From NCBI RefSeq assembly GCF_014651775.1, contig NZ_BMXN01000013.1, positions 42,144 through 106,143 of the forward strand: 64,000 nucleotides of DNA, given 5' to 3'. Made by a program: the position numbers and the translations under genes. The notes beneath the pieces are model-generated. The model was not told the origin of the DNA. It did not search any database and saw nothing but the letters and a program-made list of their open reading frames with translations. Of the stretch, positions 1-12,928 are shown piece after piece. Position 1 is the stretch's first letter. Each line of letters opens with the position of its first letter. Source of the stretch: Vreelandella hamiltonii (GTDB taxonomy: Bacteria > Pseudomonadota > Gammaproteobacteria > Pseudomonadales > Halomonadaceae).

Positions 1-434
1 TGCGCGTCATGCCCGCCCACTTCGACCCCGGCCACTACGCGCTGTACGCCGATTACATTCGGTTGCGCCATGCCGACGGCGACATGTACCCGCCCAGTCG
101 TGACCAGTACCGTACTTTCCTGACGCTGCAGGAGCCCTACGCCCATCTGATGGAGCTGCGCCTCGAGGATGAGCTGGTGGCCGTGGCCGCGTTCGATCAG
201 CTGGAGCACGGCTTGTCGGCCATTTACACGTTTTTCAAAGTGGATGACGCGTTGGAGAAACGCTCGCTGGGTACCTACGCCATCCTGCAGCTCATCGCGC
301 TTTGTGAAAGCAGACAGTTGCCGCACCTTTACCTGGGCTACTGGATCGAGGAGTGCCGCAAAATGCGCTACAAGCAGGCATTCTCACCCATCGAGGTGCT
401 GGACGGGCGTCATTGGCGGCCTTTGATTCGCTAA
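1..434 (+). CDS. bpt: Aspartate/glutamate leucyltransferase (Bpt), C-terminal part
   Basis: C-terminal domain of a leucyl/arginyl-tRNA-protein transferase; the 5' end lies before the window and the frame is open to base 3. Bpt transfers Leu from aminoacyl-tRNA to N-terminal Asp or Glu of proteins, creating N-degrons that ClpS/ClpA recognise. The visible part holds the conserved acceptor-side features: a YPPSRDQY segment, the FFKVDD turn, and LGYWIEECRKMRYK near the end, followed by the usual short W-R-P-L tail. Its position just before infA and clpA/clpS repeats the Pseudomonas order and places the whole N-end-rule pathway together. Family identity is seen clearly; the exact substrate is by family. 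Confidence 0.9.
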   Translation, partial: RVMPAHFDPGHYALYADYIRLRHADGDMYPPSRDQYRTFLTLQEPYAHLMELRLEDELVAVAAFDQLEHGLSAIYTFFKVDDALEKRSLGTYAILQLIALCESRQLPHLYLGYWIEECRKMRYKQAFSPIEVLDGRHWRPLIR

Positions 435-453
435 ACAGGCCAGCTTTTTTGCC

Positions 454-482
454 TTGACGCCAGGCTTACGGCACAATATAGC
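454..482 (+). promoter_or_regulatory. Sigma-70 promoter for infA
   Basis: TTGACG at 454-459 and TATAGC at 477-482 with a 17-base spacer. It lies 89 bases before the infA start and just after the bpt stop, so infA can be transcribed independently. Predicted from sequence only. Confidence 0.6.
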
Positions 483-570
483 GCTGTTCCTGAGCGCCTC
501 GGCGTTTGCCGATGCGCGATGAGTGAATTTCTGACCAACCACGACGTAAAAAAGTGAGGATCTGCCTAAT

Positions 571-789
571 ATGGCACGCGAAGATCATATTGAAATGGAA
601 GGCGTTATTGTCGATACCCTTCCCAACACCATGTTCCGTGTAGAGCTGGAAAACGGCCATGTGGTCACTGCCCACATCTCTGGCAAGATGCGTAAAAACT
701 ACATCCGCATCCTGACCGGCGACAAGGTCAAGGTCGAACTGACGCCCTACGACCTCTCCAAAGGCCGCATCGTTTATCGCTCGCGCTAA
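571..789 (+). CDS. infA: Translation initiation factor IF-1
   Basis: 72 residues, the normal length of bacterial IF-1. The protein is a single OB-fold S1-like domain: [13 protein letters not shown] opens the first strand, and [10 protein letters not shown] plus [18 protein letters not shown] are the conserved ribosome-contact segments. IF-1 binds the A-site of the 30S subunit and helps IF-2 and IF-3 during initiation. The start is preceded by a GAGGA Shine-Dalgarno about ten bases upstream. It is monocistronic, between bpt and the convergent clpA. Confidence 0.98.
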   Translation: MAREDHIEMEGVIVDTLPNTMFRVELENGHVVTAHISGKMRKNYIRILTGDKVKVELTPYDLSKGRIVYRSR

Positions 790-860
790 TCGCCTGCAGG
801 CAACGCAGTTTCTTGCCTGCGCTTTACCCCCCTGCCTTTCTCTGCAGGCTGTACCGCACT

Positions 861-900
861 TGCCGTACTGCCACGGTAGCGCCGTATAGTGCCGTACTGC
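861..900. repeat. Short direct repeat between infA and clpA
   Basis: TGCCGTACTGC occurs at 861-871 and again at 890-900, inside a stretch with further GCCGTA and TACCG variants. No gene is visible between 790 and 939. Function unknown. Confidence 0.6.
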
Positions 901-939
901 ATCGCGCTTTACCGTAATGCGCCGCTCGCTAAAAACGAC

Positions 940-964
940 AACGCCCCGTCGAAGACAGGGCGCT
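940..964 (-). terminator. Rho-independent terminator of clpA
   Basis: On the minus strand AGCGCCC and GGGCGTT form a stem closing an eleven-base loop, followed after TCG by a run of T. It starts 24 bases after the clpA stop codon. Confidence 0.55.
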
Positions 965-987
965 GCGTGTCGTAGGAACCGCGCCCG

Positions 988-3264
988 TCAGGGCGCGTCC
1001 GCCATCTCCGTCTCGGTGGAGAGATGCAGTTCCCCCTCCTCCAGACTGACATGTACGATGCCTCCCTGCTCGGCCAACTCGCCAAACAGGATCATCTCGG
1101 CCAACGGCTTCTTGAGCTTCTCCTGAATCAAGCGAGCCATCGGACGGGCACCCATGTCCGGGTCATAGCCTTTCTCTGCCAGCCAGTCGCGGGCGATATC
1201 GTCCACGTCCAGCTGCACACGTTTCTCGTCCAACTGCGCCTGTAGCTCGATCAGGAACTTGTCGACGACGTTGCGTACCACCGAGGTCGGCAAAGCATGG
1301 AACTGAATGATGCCGTCCAGGCGGTTGCGGAACTCGGGTGAGAAAGTACGGCGGATGACCTCCATGGCATCGGTGGAGTGATCCTGACTCTGGAAGCCAA
1401 TGGAGCGCCGTGACGCCTGCTCGGCCCCTGCGTTGGACGTCATGATCAGGATGACATGGCGGAAATCGGCTTCGCGCCCGTTGTTGTCGGTGAGGCGACC
1501 GTGATCCATGACCTGCAGCAGCAGGTTGAAGACTTCAGGATGCGCCTTTTCGATCTCATCGAGCAGCAGCACGCAGTGCGGCTGTTTGGTGACGGCCTCG
1601 GTCAACAAGCCACCCTGGTCATATCCCACGTAGCCGGGAGGTGCGCCAATCAGACGCGACACCGTATGACGCTCCATGTACTCGGACATGTCGAAGCGTA
1701 CCAGCTCGATCCCCATGATGTGCGCCAGCTGCTTGGCCACTTCCGTCTTGCCCACGCCGGTCGGGCCAGCGAACAGGAAGCTGCCCACCGGTTTGTCAGG
1801 AGATTTCAGCCCGGCGCGCGACAGCTTGATGGCGGCCGACAGCGTATCGATGGCTTCGTCCTGGCCGAATACCAGCATTTTCAGGTCGCGATCCAACTTC
1901 TCGAGCAGTTTACGATCCGAACTCGACACGCTCTTGGGCGGTATGCGGGCAATCGACGCCACCACGGCTTCGACCTGCTCCACATCGATGGTTTTGGCAC
2001 GCACTTCCGGCGGCAGCATGCGCTGATGCGCACCAGCCTCGTCGATGACATCGATGGCCTTGTCGGGCAGATGACGATCATTGATGTAGCGATCCGCCAG
2101 ACGAGCGGCACTTTCCAGCGCACCGTCGGTGTACTTCAGCTCGTGATGCTCTTCGAAGCGCGAACGCAGCCCCTTGAGAATCTTGATGGTATCTTCCACC
2201 GAGGGCGCCAGCACATCGACCTTCTGGAAGCGACGCGCCAGGGCACGGTCTTTTTCGAAGATGCCGCGGAACTCCTGGAAGGTGGTCGAACCGATGCAGC
2301 GCAGTTCGCCCGACGAGAGCAGCGGCTTCAACAGGTTGGAGGCATCCATGACGCCACCGGACGCTGCTCCTGCGCCGATCACCGTGTGAATCTCATCGAT
2401 GAACAGAATGGCATTGGGCTGCTTGCGCAGCTCGCCCAGCAGGCTCTTCAAGCGTTTTTCGAAGTCGCCGCGGTATTTGGTTCCCGCCAGCAGTGCGCCC
2501 ATGTCGAGGGAGTAGACGACGGCATCGGCGATCACGTCCGGTACGTCTTCTTCGACGATACGCTTGGCCAGCCCTTCGGCAATGGCCGTCTTGCCCACGC
2601 CCGCCTCACCCACCAGCAGCGGGTTGTTCTTGCGACGACGAGCCAGAATCTGCACGACGCGCTCGAGCTCGTGGTCACGACCGATCAGCGGATCGATCTT
2701 GCCCTGGCGCGCCTGCTCGTTGAGGTTGGTGGCATAGCCGGTCAGCGGATGGGCCGCCCCTTCGGCACTGCCCTCCTCGGCATCATCGCTCTCTTGTGAA
2801 GAAGGTGATGGCGATGGACCGTGACCCGACACTTTGGAAATGCCGTGAGCGATGTAATTGACGGCATCTACCCGCGCAACGCTCTGCTGCTTGAGGAAAT
2901 AGACCGCCTGGCTCTCCTGCTCGGAGAAAATCGCCACCAGCACGTTGGCGCCGGTCACTTCGCTCTTGCCCGAGGATTGGACGTGGAATACGGCACGCTG
3001 CAGCACACGCTGGAAACCAAGCGTAGGCTGCGTTTCGCGGTCGCCCTGCCCTTCCGGGATCAGCGGCGTGGTCGAGTTGATGAAATCCTGCAGATCGGAC
3101 CGCAGCTTGTCGAGGTTTGCCCCGCACGCCTTCAGTACATCGACCGCCGAGGCATTGTCCAGCAGTGCCAGGAGCAGATGTTCGACGGTCATGAATTCGT
3201 GGCGCTTCGAGCGAGCCACGGTGAAGGCCGTGTTCAGGGTCAGTTCAAGTTCTTTGCTCAGCAT
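988..3264 (-). CDS. clpA: ATP-dependent Clp protease ATP-binding subunit ClpA
   Basis: 758 residues, the usual ClpA length. The N-domain (about 1-145) binds ClpS; a Ser/Asp/Glu-rich linker (about 148-170) follows; then two AAA+ modules. D1 has Walker [10 protein letters not shown] at 219-227 and Walker [11 protein letters not shown]2 has GPTGVGKTE near residue 500 and [11 protein letters not shown]. The ClpP-docking loop reads SIGF where E. coli ClpA has SIGL. ClpA unfolds substrates, including N-end-rule proteins handed over by ClpS, and feeds them to ClpP, whose gene is not in this window. AAAGGGGA precedes the ATG. It follows clpS on the same strand with a 155-base gap. Confidence 0.98.
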   Translation of the reverse strand: MLSKELELTLNTAFTVARSKRHEFMTVEHLLLALLDNASAVDVLKACGANLDKLRSDLQDFINSTTPLIPEGQGDRETQPTLGFQRVLQRAVFHVQSSGKSEVTGANVLVAIFSEQESQAVYFLKQQSVARVDAVNYIAHGISKVSGHGPSPSPSSQESDDAEEGSAEGAAHPLTGYATNLNEQARQGKIDPLIGRDHELERVVQILARRRKNNPLLVGEAGVGKTAIAEGLAKRIVEEDVPDVIADAVVYSLDMGALLAGTKYRGDFEKRLKSLLGELRKQPNAILFIDEIHTVIGAGAASGGVMDASNLLKPLLSSGELRCIGSTTFQEFRGIFEKDRALARRFQKVDVLAPSVEDTIKILKGLRSRFEEHHELKYTDGALESAARLADRYINDRHLPDKAIDVIDEAGAHQRMLPPEVRAKTIDVEQVEAVVASIARIPPKSVSSSDRKLLEKLDRDLKMLVFGQDEAIDTLSAAIKLSRAGLKSPDKPVGSFLFAGPTGVGKTEVAKQLAHIMGIELVRFDMSEYMERHTVSRLIGAPPGYVGYDQGGLLTEAVTKQPHCVLLLDEIEKAHPEVFNLLLQVMDHGRLTDNNGREADFRHVILIMTSNAGAEQASRRSIGFQSQDHSTDAMEVIRRTFSPEFRNRLDGIIQFHALPTSVVRNVVDKFLIELQAQLDEKRVQLDVDDIARDWLAEKGYDPDMGARPMARLIQEKLKKPLAEMILFGELAEQGGIVHVSLEEGELHLSTETEMADAP

Positions 3265-3419
3265 GGCAGTCCCCTTTTCGCTACTACCTAGGGCATGTCG
3301 CCACCTAGGGCTTGCGTCGGATCAGTTTAATCGACCGGCACTTTCAACATCGGGTACAAATGGTGTGGTTGCAAGCCCCAAGGCTACTTTTTTTCAACGC
3401 TGCATGCGGTGCAGCATGA

Positions 3420-3791
3420 TCAATCCGCAGCCTCGATGTCGCTCATCAGCGGGTGCTCGCACTCACGGGCATACTCATTCACCTGATAACTCTTCGTTTC
3501 TGCAATGTCGCGGGTAAAGATGCCGCAGGTTGCCTTCCCCTGGGTATGCACCGCCAACATCACTTGTACGGCTTTTTCATTATCCATATTGAAAAAGCCC
3601 TGCAGTATTTCGACGACGAATTCCATCGGCGTGTAGTCGTCATTATGCAGCACTACCTTGTACAGAGGCGGCTGGGCCAGCGCAGGCTCGGCGGGCTGTA
3701 CGGCCAGGTCATCTTCGTACTCGGGCATACCAGGACGCGTCATGCCTGCATGCAGAGTCGCTGTCACGTCCAGAGGGTGTGTATTAGGCAT
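3420..3791 (-). CDS. clpS: ATP-dependent Clp protease adaptor ClpS
   Basis: 123 residues. The core from about residue 40 shows the ClpS signature: [17 protein letters not shown] (N-degron pocket Asn-Asp-Asp and Met), [12 protein letters not shown] with the pocket His, and the [12 protein letters not shown] segment. The N-terminal 40 residues are a flexible extension used to engage ClpA. ClpS delivers proteins with destabilising N-terminal residues to ClpAP. No cold-shock gene cspD lies divergently upstream, unlike E. coli; 3792-3961 carries no recognisable gene. Confidence 0.97.
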   Translation of the reverse strand: MPNTHPLDVTATLHAGMTRPGMPEYEDDLAVQPAEPALAQPPLYKVVLHNDDYTPMEFVVEILQGFFNMDNEKAVQVMLAVHTQGKATCGIFTRDIAETKSYQVNEYARECEHPLMSDIEAAD

Positions 3792-3961
3792 AAGTCACGT
3801 GCATCATCTTCTTGCTGCTGACAGTCAGGGCCTTGGATCAATTCAAAGACGAGGCTTTTACAGTCCAGGCTTCTACAGACTGTACACCTATGTATAAGAC
3901 GCCTGCCATCAACAAGGGTTCATGAAAGGTAAAAAATTATCACACAGGAGAGAATAAAAAA

Positions 3962-3986
3962 CCCTCGCCCGCAAGGCGGGCGAGGG
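3962..3986 (-). terminator. Rho-independent terminator of icd
   Basis: Near-perfect GC-rich stem of CCCTCGCCCGC against GCGGGCGAGGG with a very short loop; on the minus strand it is followed by TTTTTTATT. It sits 39 bases after the icd stop. Confidence 0.85.
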
Positions 3987-4024
3987 ATCGATCAGCCGTT
4001 GAAGCGCGACGGCTCAGCGCATGA

Positions 4025-6265
<2,241 letters not shown>

Positions 6266-6498
6266 TTAACCTCTTCTTTTCAGTCGCTGTGATTATAAAA
6301 AATCCTGAGCTACGCGGCTCATACAACGAATAGCCTTGCCGCGAAGCGGGTGGAGCATCCTGTATGCGCTGCCCCTATGGTCACTCGGTGGTAAAACGAC
6401 GCCGGTACATCTCAAACGGCTGCGCCGGAGTATACCAGCGCTGCACTTTAATCGCATGAGCGATTGTCGACAAATCAACTGACCTGCTATTCGAGACC

Positions 6499-7101
6499 AT
6501 GAGCACGCTATATTTACTGCACAAGCCCTACCGAATGCTTTCCCAGTTTACCGACCGGGAAGGCCGCGCCACCCTGGCCGACGTGATCAGCGTGCCCGGG
6601 ATCTACGCCGCAGGTCGGCTGGATTACGACTCCGAAGGCCTGCTGCTGCTCAGCGATGATGGTGCCTTGATTCACCGCATTGCCCACCCTCGCCACAAGC
6701 AGCCCAAGACCTATTGGGTACAGCTGGAAGGCCAGCTCACCGACGACGCCCTTCACGGGTTGCGCTCCGGGCTGATGCTCAAGGATGGCCCGACACTGCC
6801 CGCCAAGGCGCGGCGCATGGCGCCCCCCGACCTGCCTGAACGAACCCCCGCCGTCGACCCCAAACGGCACCCGGTGACCAGCTGGCTGGAGCTGACCATC
6901 AGTGAAGGCCGCAACCGCCAGGTACGCCGCATGACGGCGGAGGTAGGCTTCCCTACCCTGCGCCTGATACGCGCGGCCATTGGGCCTTGGCGGCTGGAGG
7001 GGCTGGCGCCCGGCGAGTGGCGCAAGGAAACCCTCCACGCGCCGCGTCAGGCACCGGCCAAAACGGCACGCACCCGCCCAACTCGGAGAAAGCCGCGATG
7101 A
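6499..7101 (+). CDS. rluE: 23S rRNA pseudouridine synthase, RluE type
   Basis: 200 residues of the RsuA/RluB/E/F family without an N-terminal S4 domain, as in RluE. The catalytic motif GRLDYDSEGLLLLSDDG carries the essential Asp; QPKTYWVQLEG and GRNRQVRRM are the second and third family motifs. In E. coli RluE converts U2457 of 23S rRNA to pseudouridine. The last residues are a basic Arg/Lys/Thr-rich tail. It overlaps nudJ by the ATGA tetranucleotide, so the two are translationally coupled. No clear Shine-Dalgarno precedes the ATG. Confidence 0.93.
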   Translation: MSTLYLLHKPYRMLSQFTDREGRATLADVISVPGIYAAGRLDYDSEGLLLLSDDGALIHRIAHPRHKQPKTYWVQLEGQLTDDALHGLRSGLMLKDGPTLPAKARRMAPPDLPERTPAVDPKRHPVTSWLELTISEGRNRQVRRMTAEVGFPTLRLIRAAIGPWRLEGLAPGEWRKETLHAPRQAPAKTARTRPTRRKPR

Positions 7102-7544
7102 GCCGCCCGATCATTCGCAGCACGGTGGCCTGCGTGATTCGCGAAGGGGAGCGCTTCCTGATGGTCGAAGAGGACAAGGGTGGCCCGCTGACGCTGTTCA
7201 ACCAGCCCGCGGGCCATATCGAACTGGGTGAAGGCCCGATGGCCGCCATGCTTCGCGAAGTTCGGGAAGAGACCGCCTGGCACGTTTCACTCACCGGCTA
7301 CCTGGGCCTCTACGTGCTGCATACCGAACAGGGCGATACCTTTCACAGCCACGGCTTCGTGGCCACGCCGCGCCACTCGCTCGGCACACCGCTGGATAAC
7401 GACATACTGGCCACCCACTGGTTGACCCGCGCCGAGATCGCCACGCTGGCCAGCGAGCGTCGGCTACGCAGCCCGCTGGTGCTCCAGCGTATCGACGATG
7501 CCCTGGCAGGTCGCCACTACTCGCTGGACGTGATCCGCGAGTGA
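7098..7544 (+). CDS. nudJ: Nudix hydrolase NudJ (phosphatase)
   Basis: 148 residues. The Nudix box starts GHIELGEGPMAAMLREVREE and keeps both catalytic Glu residues of REVREE, but the final Gly of the consensus is Ala (EETAW). E. coli NudJ hydrolyses HMP-pyrophosphate and nucleoside di/triphosphates. I chose the ATG overlapping the rluE stop (ATGA); the frame remains open upstream inside rluE but that part is the shadow of rluE. Order rluE-nudJ-mnmA-hflD-purB equals that of E. coli. Confidence 0.93.
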   Translation: MSRPIIRSTVACVIREGERFLMVEEDKGGPLTLFNQPAGHIELGEGPMAAMLREVREETAWHVSLTGYLGLYVLHTEQGDTFHSHGFVATPRHSLGTPLDNDILATHWLTRAEIATLASERRLRSPLVLQRIDDALAGRHYSLDVIRE

Positions 7545-7573
7545 AGCACTCGAAGCATCCGGCTCCCATCGTG

Positions 7574-7579
7574 TATAAT
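7574..7579 (+). promoter_or_regulatory. Candidate -10 box before mnmA
   Basis: A perfect TATAAT lies 38 bases before the preferred mnmA ATG. There is no good -35 hexamer at the proper distance, so the promoter is either activator-dependent or fortuitous. Confidence 0.4.
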
Positions 7580-7617
7580 CGCCGCCCACTTGCATACCAC
7601 TTCAACAGAGGATGCCC

Positions 7618-8775
7618 ATGACATCCACCCATGGCACCGCTACCCAGGCCACCCCCGACACCGCCGCTCACGCCACTGGCAAGGTCATCGTGGGCATGTC
7701 GGGAGGCGTCGATTCATCCGTCTCGGCTCTGCTGCTGCTTCAGCAGGGGTACGAAGTCGAAGGCCTGTTCATGAAGAACTGGGATGAAGACGACGGCACC
7801 GAATACTGCACTGCCAAGGAAGACCTGGCCGACGCAGAAGCGGTCTGTGCCAAGCTGGGCATCAAACTGCATACGGCCAACTTCGCCGCTGAATATTGGG
7901 ACAACGTGTTCGAGCATTTCCTGGCCGAATACAAGGCGGGGCGCACTCCCAATCCGGACATCCTGTGTAACCGGGAAATCAAGTTCAAGGTGTTCCTGGA
8001 GTACGCCGAAATGCTCGGCGCCGACAAGATCGCGACCGGCCACTACGTGCGCCAGGGCGAGCGCGCAGGTCGACCACGGCTGCTCAAGGGGTTGGATGCC
8101 AACAAGGATCAGAGCTATTTCCTGCATGCCGTACCTGAAGCGGCCATTGCGCGTACGCTGTTCCCCGTCGGCGAGCTGGAGAAACCCGCCGTGCGCGCCC
8201 TGGCCGAACAACACGACCTGGTGACGGCCAAGAAAAAGGACTCCACCGGCATCTGCTTCATCGGTGAGCGTCGCTTTCGTGATTTCCTGCAGCAGTACCT
8301 GCCCGCCCAGCCAGGCACCATCGAAACACCGGAAGGCGATGTGATTGGTCAACATATGGGGTTGATGTACTACACCCTCGGCCAGCGCCAGGGCCTGGGA
8401 ATTGGTGGACTGGCCAACTACCCCGAAGACCCCTGGTACGTGGCAGGCAAGGACCTGACGCGCAACGTACTGATCGCCGTGCAAGGCAAGCAGCACGCCC
8501 TGCTGTATACCAATGCCCTGGCCACCGAAGCGATGGACTGGGTAGCAGGCGAGCCACCTGCGCAGCAGGGCCGGTTTACCGCCAAGACGCGCTATCGCCA
8601 GAGCGACTGCCCCTGCGAGATCCGCGCTCAGGCCGACGGCAGCGTCGAAGTCATCTTCGATGACCCGCAGTGGGCCGTGACGCCCGGCCAATCGCTGGTG
8701 CTCTACGACAACGACATCTGTCTGGGCGGCGGCGTGATTCGCGCCACCTGGAACACCACGGAGGCCGCGGCATGA
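7618..8775 (+). CDS. mnmA: tRNA-specific 2-thiouridylase MnmA
   Basis: About 385 residues. The PP-loop ATP-binding motif GMSGGVDSS lies near the N-terminus; the catalytic pair of cysteines sits in [12 protein letters not shown] and [10 protein letters not shown]. MnmA thiolates U34 of tRNA-Lys, -Glu and -Gln with sulfur from the Tus relay. Two in-frame ATGs exist, at 7612 and 7618; AGAGG at 7607-7611 abuts the first and is six bases from the second, so 7618 is preferred. About 25 weakly conserved residues precede the PP-loop strand. The stop overlaps the hflD start (ATGA). Confidence 0.97.
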   Translation: MTSTHGTATQATPDTAAHATGKVIVGMSGGVDSSVSALLLLQQGYEVEGLFMKNWDEDDGTEYCTAKEDLADAEAVCAKLGIKLHTANFAAEYWDNVFEHFLAEYKAGRTPNPDILCNREIKFKVFLEYAEMLGADKIATGHYVRQGERAGRPRLLKGLDANKDQSYFLHAVPEAAIARTLFPVGELEKPAVRALAEQHDLVTAKKKDSTGICFIGERRFRDFLQQYLPAQPGTIETPEGDVIGQHMGLMYYTLGQRQGLGIGGLANYPEDPWYVAGKDLTRNVLIAVQGKQHALLYTNALATEAMDWVAGEPPAQQGRFTAKTRYRQSDCPCEIRAQADGSVEVIFDDPQWAVTPGQSLVLYDNDICLGGGVIRATWNTTEAAA

Positions 8776-9410
8776 GCGCCACCCCCATTCATCGTGCTCC
8801 CGACTCTCCGGCAGCGCGCCAGGCCTTGGCCCTGGCCGGGGTCTTTCAGGCCGCCAGCCTGGTGGACGAACTGGCCCGCACCGGGCAGGTAGACACCCGC
8901 GCCTGGGATACGCTGATTCATGCCACGGTGGATACCAACCCCGAAAGCTTCGAAGCCATTTACGGCGGCCATCCCAATAACCTGCGCCGGGGGCTCGAAA
9001 CGCTGGAAGCCCTGGTAGGCCGCAAGCAGGCCAACCCGGTGGTGCTGCGCTACGGCTTTTCACTGCTGCTGTTGATGAACAAGCTGCGTAACGACACGGC
9101 CATGATGGACCTGCTGGGCCAGAAACTCACCCACGTGCAGGGGCAGGCAGAGCACTTCGGCACGACCCACGAAAACGTGATTGCAAGCCTGGGGGAAACC
9201 TATCAGGAAACCCTCTCCACGCTAAAGACCCGCATCGTGGTACAGGGTGACCCCTCGCTCTTGCAGACCCGCATGATGCCCGAACGCGTACGCGCCTGTC
9301 TCATGGCCGGTATCCGCTTTGCGCTGCTGTGGCACCAGCAGGGTGGCCGGCGCTGGAAACTGGTGTTTCAGCGCAAGGCCTTGCGCCGCGCTCTGGATGA
9401 GCTGGGCTAG
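8772..9410 (+). CDS. hflD: High frequency lysogenization protein HflD
   Basis: 212 residues, typical for HflD (E. coli 213), an all-helical peripheral membrane protein known for modulating lambda CII stability. Recognisable segments are [20 protein letters not shown] at the start, [22 protein letters not shown] and the C-terminal [19 protein letters not shown]. Its cellular role beyond lambda is unclear. Position between mnmA and purB is the conserved gammaproteobacterial arrangement. The start overlaps the mnmA stop, so earlier starts inside mnmA were rejected. Confidence 0.94.
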   Translation: MSATPIHRAPDSPAARQALALAGVFQAASLVDELARTGQVDTRAWDTLIHATVDTNPESFEAIYGGHPNNLRRGLETLEALVGRKQANPVVLRYGFSLLLLMNKLRNDTAMMDLLGQKLTHVQGQAEHFGTTHENVIASLGETYQETLSTLKTRIVVQGDPSLLQTRMMPERVRACLMAGIRFALLWHQQGGRRWKLVFQRKALRRALDELG

Positions 9411-9450
9411 ACAAACGCTGTCTCGCCAGCCTGACGCCCCCAACCACTGA

Positions 9451-10890
<1,440 letters not shown>

Positions 10891-10938
10891 ACGCACGCCG
10901 TTTCGTTCCGTGCCGCTCACTCACTTCAGGATAACGCC

Positions 10939-12117
10939 ATGAGTCATCACGATAAGCCACTCACCCTGCTGGGTGATTTAACACCCGCCGACTTCTTGGC
11001 CCACTACTGGCAGCAGAAGCCCCTGCTGATTCGTGGCGCTATCCCGGACTTCGTCAGCCCCATCGACCCCGATGAGCTGGCAGGCCTGGCCTGCGAGCCG
11101 GGCGTGGAAGCGCGGCTGGTGGAAGAGAACGGCCCTGACGGCCCCTGGCAGGTATCCCACGGCCCCTTCGATGACGCTACCTTCGAGCGCCTCCCCGAAG
11201 GCCACTGGAGCCTGCTGGTGCAAGCCGTCGACCACTACGTGCCCTCCATTGCTGCGCTGATGGACGAGTTCGACTTCCTGCCCCGCTGGCGCCTGGACGA
11301 TATCATGGTGAGCTATGCGCCCCCCGGCGGCAGCGTCGGCCCGCACATCGACCAGTACGATGTGTTTCTGCTGCAGGCCCGCGGCCATCGCCGCTGGCAG
11401 CTGGGCGGCAAGCAGCCGGACAACGCGCCGATCGTACAGGGTATCGACCTGCGTATTCTGGAAACCTTCGAGATCGAACCCGACTCCGACTGGACCCTGG
11501 CACCGGGCGACATGCTCTACCTGCCGCCGGGCTGGGCGCATCACGGGGTCAGCCAGACCGACGACTGCATGACCATTTCAGTGGGTTTTCGTGCCCCCTC
11601 GGCCGACGAAGCGATCACCTCCTACGCCGACTACGTGGGCGAGCAGATGTCGGAATCCCAGCGTTACAGCGACGCGGGCATGGCACCGGCCCAGCATCAG
11701 GGCGAGCTGGACGACGCCGCCATCGAGCGTATGCGTCAGTTCATCCTCTCGACGCTGGACAAACCGGAGCAGATGGCCCAGTGGTTTGGCCGCGTCATGA
11801 CTCAGCCCAAGTACGTCGACCAGCTGATGCCGCTGGACGAGCCGCTGGACGAGGCAGCGCTTGTTGCTCAGTTACAACAGGGCGAGCCGCTGTTCCATAT
11901 GCCGGGCTCGCGCTTTGCCTGGCGCAGCGATGCCGCTGGCACCACGCTGTTCGTGGATGGCGATGGGCACGCCTGCTCGGAAGCGCTGGCCAAGCGGGTC
12001 GCCGACCCGGAGCCCATGTACGATGAGGTGCTGGAGCTGAACGGTGCTGCGGCGCTGCTCACGCAGCTGATCAATAGCGGCAGCCTGGGCTTCATGGGTG
12101 AAGACGACGAGGAGTAA
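10939..12117 (+). CDS. roxA: Ribosomal protein uL16 3-hydroxylase RoxA (YcfD)
   Basis: 392 residues; JmjC-type cupin oxygenase. The Fe(II) triad is seen as the HxD of GGSVGPHIDQYDVFLLQ and the distal His in YLPPGWAHHGVS. YcfD hydroxylates an arginine of ribosomal protein uL16 using oxygen and 2-oxoglutarate. The C-terminal third supplies the dimerisation and winged-helix-like domains of the family and ends in an acidic EDDEE tail. Downstream the acetyltransferase starts four bases after the stop, so they form an operon. Confidence 0.93.
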   Translation: MSHHDKPLTLLGDLTPADFLAHYWQQKPLLIRGAIPDFVSPIDPDELAGLACEPGVEARLVEENGPDGPWQVSHGPFDDATFERLPEGHWSLLVQAVDHYVPSIAALMDEFDFLPRWRLDDIMVSYAPPGGSVGPHIDQYDVFLLQARGHRRWQLGGKQPDNAPIVQGIDLRILETFEIEPDSDWTLAPGDMLYLPPGWAHHGVSQTDDCMTISVGFRAPSADEAITSYADYVGEQMSESQRYSDAGMAPAQHQGELDDAAIERMRQFILSTLDKPEQMAQWFGRVMTQPKYVDQLMPLDEPLDEAALVAQLQQGEPLFHMPGSRFAWRSDAAGTTLFVDGDGHACSEALAKRVADPEPMYDEVLELNGAAALLTQLINSGSLGFMGEDDEE

Positions 12118-12120
12118 GGC

Positions 12121-12546
12121 GTGAACACAGCCACCACCGTGCAACAAGGCGACTGGCATGCGCTGGGCGACGCGGCGTCGTTGATTCGCCGCGTGGTCTT
12201 CATCGATGAGCAGCAGGTTCCTCAGGAAGAGGAGTGGGATGGCCGGGATGGCGAATGCCTGCACTTCCTGGCCACGCTGAATGACGAGCCGGTCGGTACG
12301 GCGCGCCTGTTGCCCGACGGCCATATTGGTCGCGTAGCGGTGTTGAGCAGTGCACGAGGCACGGGCATCGGCTATCGACTCATGGAGGCTGCCATCGCCG
12401 CTGCCCGCGAGGCAGGCCATCGCCACGCGGCCCTCAGCGCCCAGCTACACGCCCTCGCCTTCTATGAGCGTTTAGGCTTCGTAGCCCATGGCGAGGTCTT
12501 CATGGATGCCGGCATCCCCCACCGCGAGATGACCCTGGTGCTCTAA
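12121..12546 (+). CDS. GNAT family N-acetyltransferase
   Basis: 141 residues with one GNAT domain. Motif A is GRVAVLSSARGTGIGYRLME, giving the acetyl-CoA pyrophosphate loop RGTGIG; motif B ends in ALAFYERLGFVAHGEVFMD. The N-terminal part, with RRVVFIDEQQVPQEEEWDG, resembles the YjcF/ElaA-like group of small acetyltransferases. The substrate is unknown. GTG start four bases after the roxA stop, so expression depends on the roxA operon. A strong terminator follows. Confidence 0.88.
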   Translation: MNTATTVQQGDWHALGDAASLIRRVVFIDEQQVPQEEEWDGRDGECLHFLATLNDEPVGTARLLPDGHIGRVAVLSSARGTGIGYRLMEAAIAAAREAGHRHAALSAQLHALAFYERLGFVAHGEVFMDAGIPHREMTLVL

Positions 12547-12576
12547 CCCGCCACCAGGCCATCGAACACGCGTTAT

Positions 12577-12599
12577 AGCGCCGCTGAGACAGCGGCGCT
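12577..12599 (+). terminator. Rho-independent terminator after the GNAT gene
   Basis: AGCGCCGCT and AGCGGCGCT form a perfect nine-base stem with a GAGAC loop, followed by a run of nine or more T. It closes the purB-roxA-GNAT transcription unit. Confidence 0.9.
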
Positions 12600-12928
12600 T
12601 TTTTTTTGCGTCCAACAGGCGAAAAACGACTACACAAACAGGGCGTTCGACGTAGTCGATGTCGTCGGACTACAACGCCCCCTGCCCCGAAGTGACAATT
12701 GTTGAATGCAGCTGTCTGACCGATAGTTATTGCACTGCAGCGACGTTGGCTCTCAGCTCTTACGCCATGTCGCTGTGTGACGCCAAGCGCCGAGGCACGA
12801 CGTTTTACTGAGAGACGATTGGCCTAGAGACAGCGCCGCAAAATTGCACAATGCTGAACGCTATCTCGCAGGTGCAGCATAACAACAAGCTAGCCTGCGA
12901 ACGACGATAACCCTGGAGGAATCAGCTC
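12600..12928 (+). other. Upstream regulatory region of aceA
   Basis: About 330 bases without a gene. CTGGAGGA, eight bases before the aceA ATG, is the ribosome-binding site. The rest holds the aceA promoter and probably operator sites, but I could not single out a convincing -35/-10 pair or palindrome. Confidence 0.5.

Noticed and set aside
1456..2799. 447-codon ORF on the plus strand inside clpA
   Set aside because: Antisense shadow of clpA in GC-rich DNA; the translation lacks any domain, whereas clpA is unmistakable.
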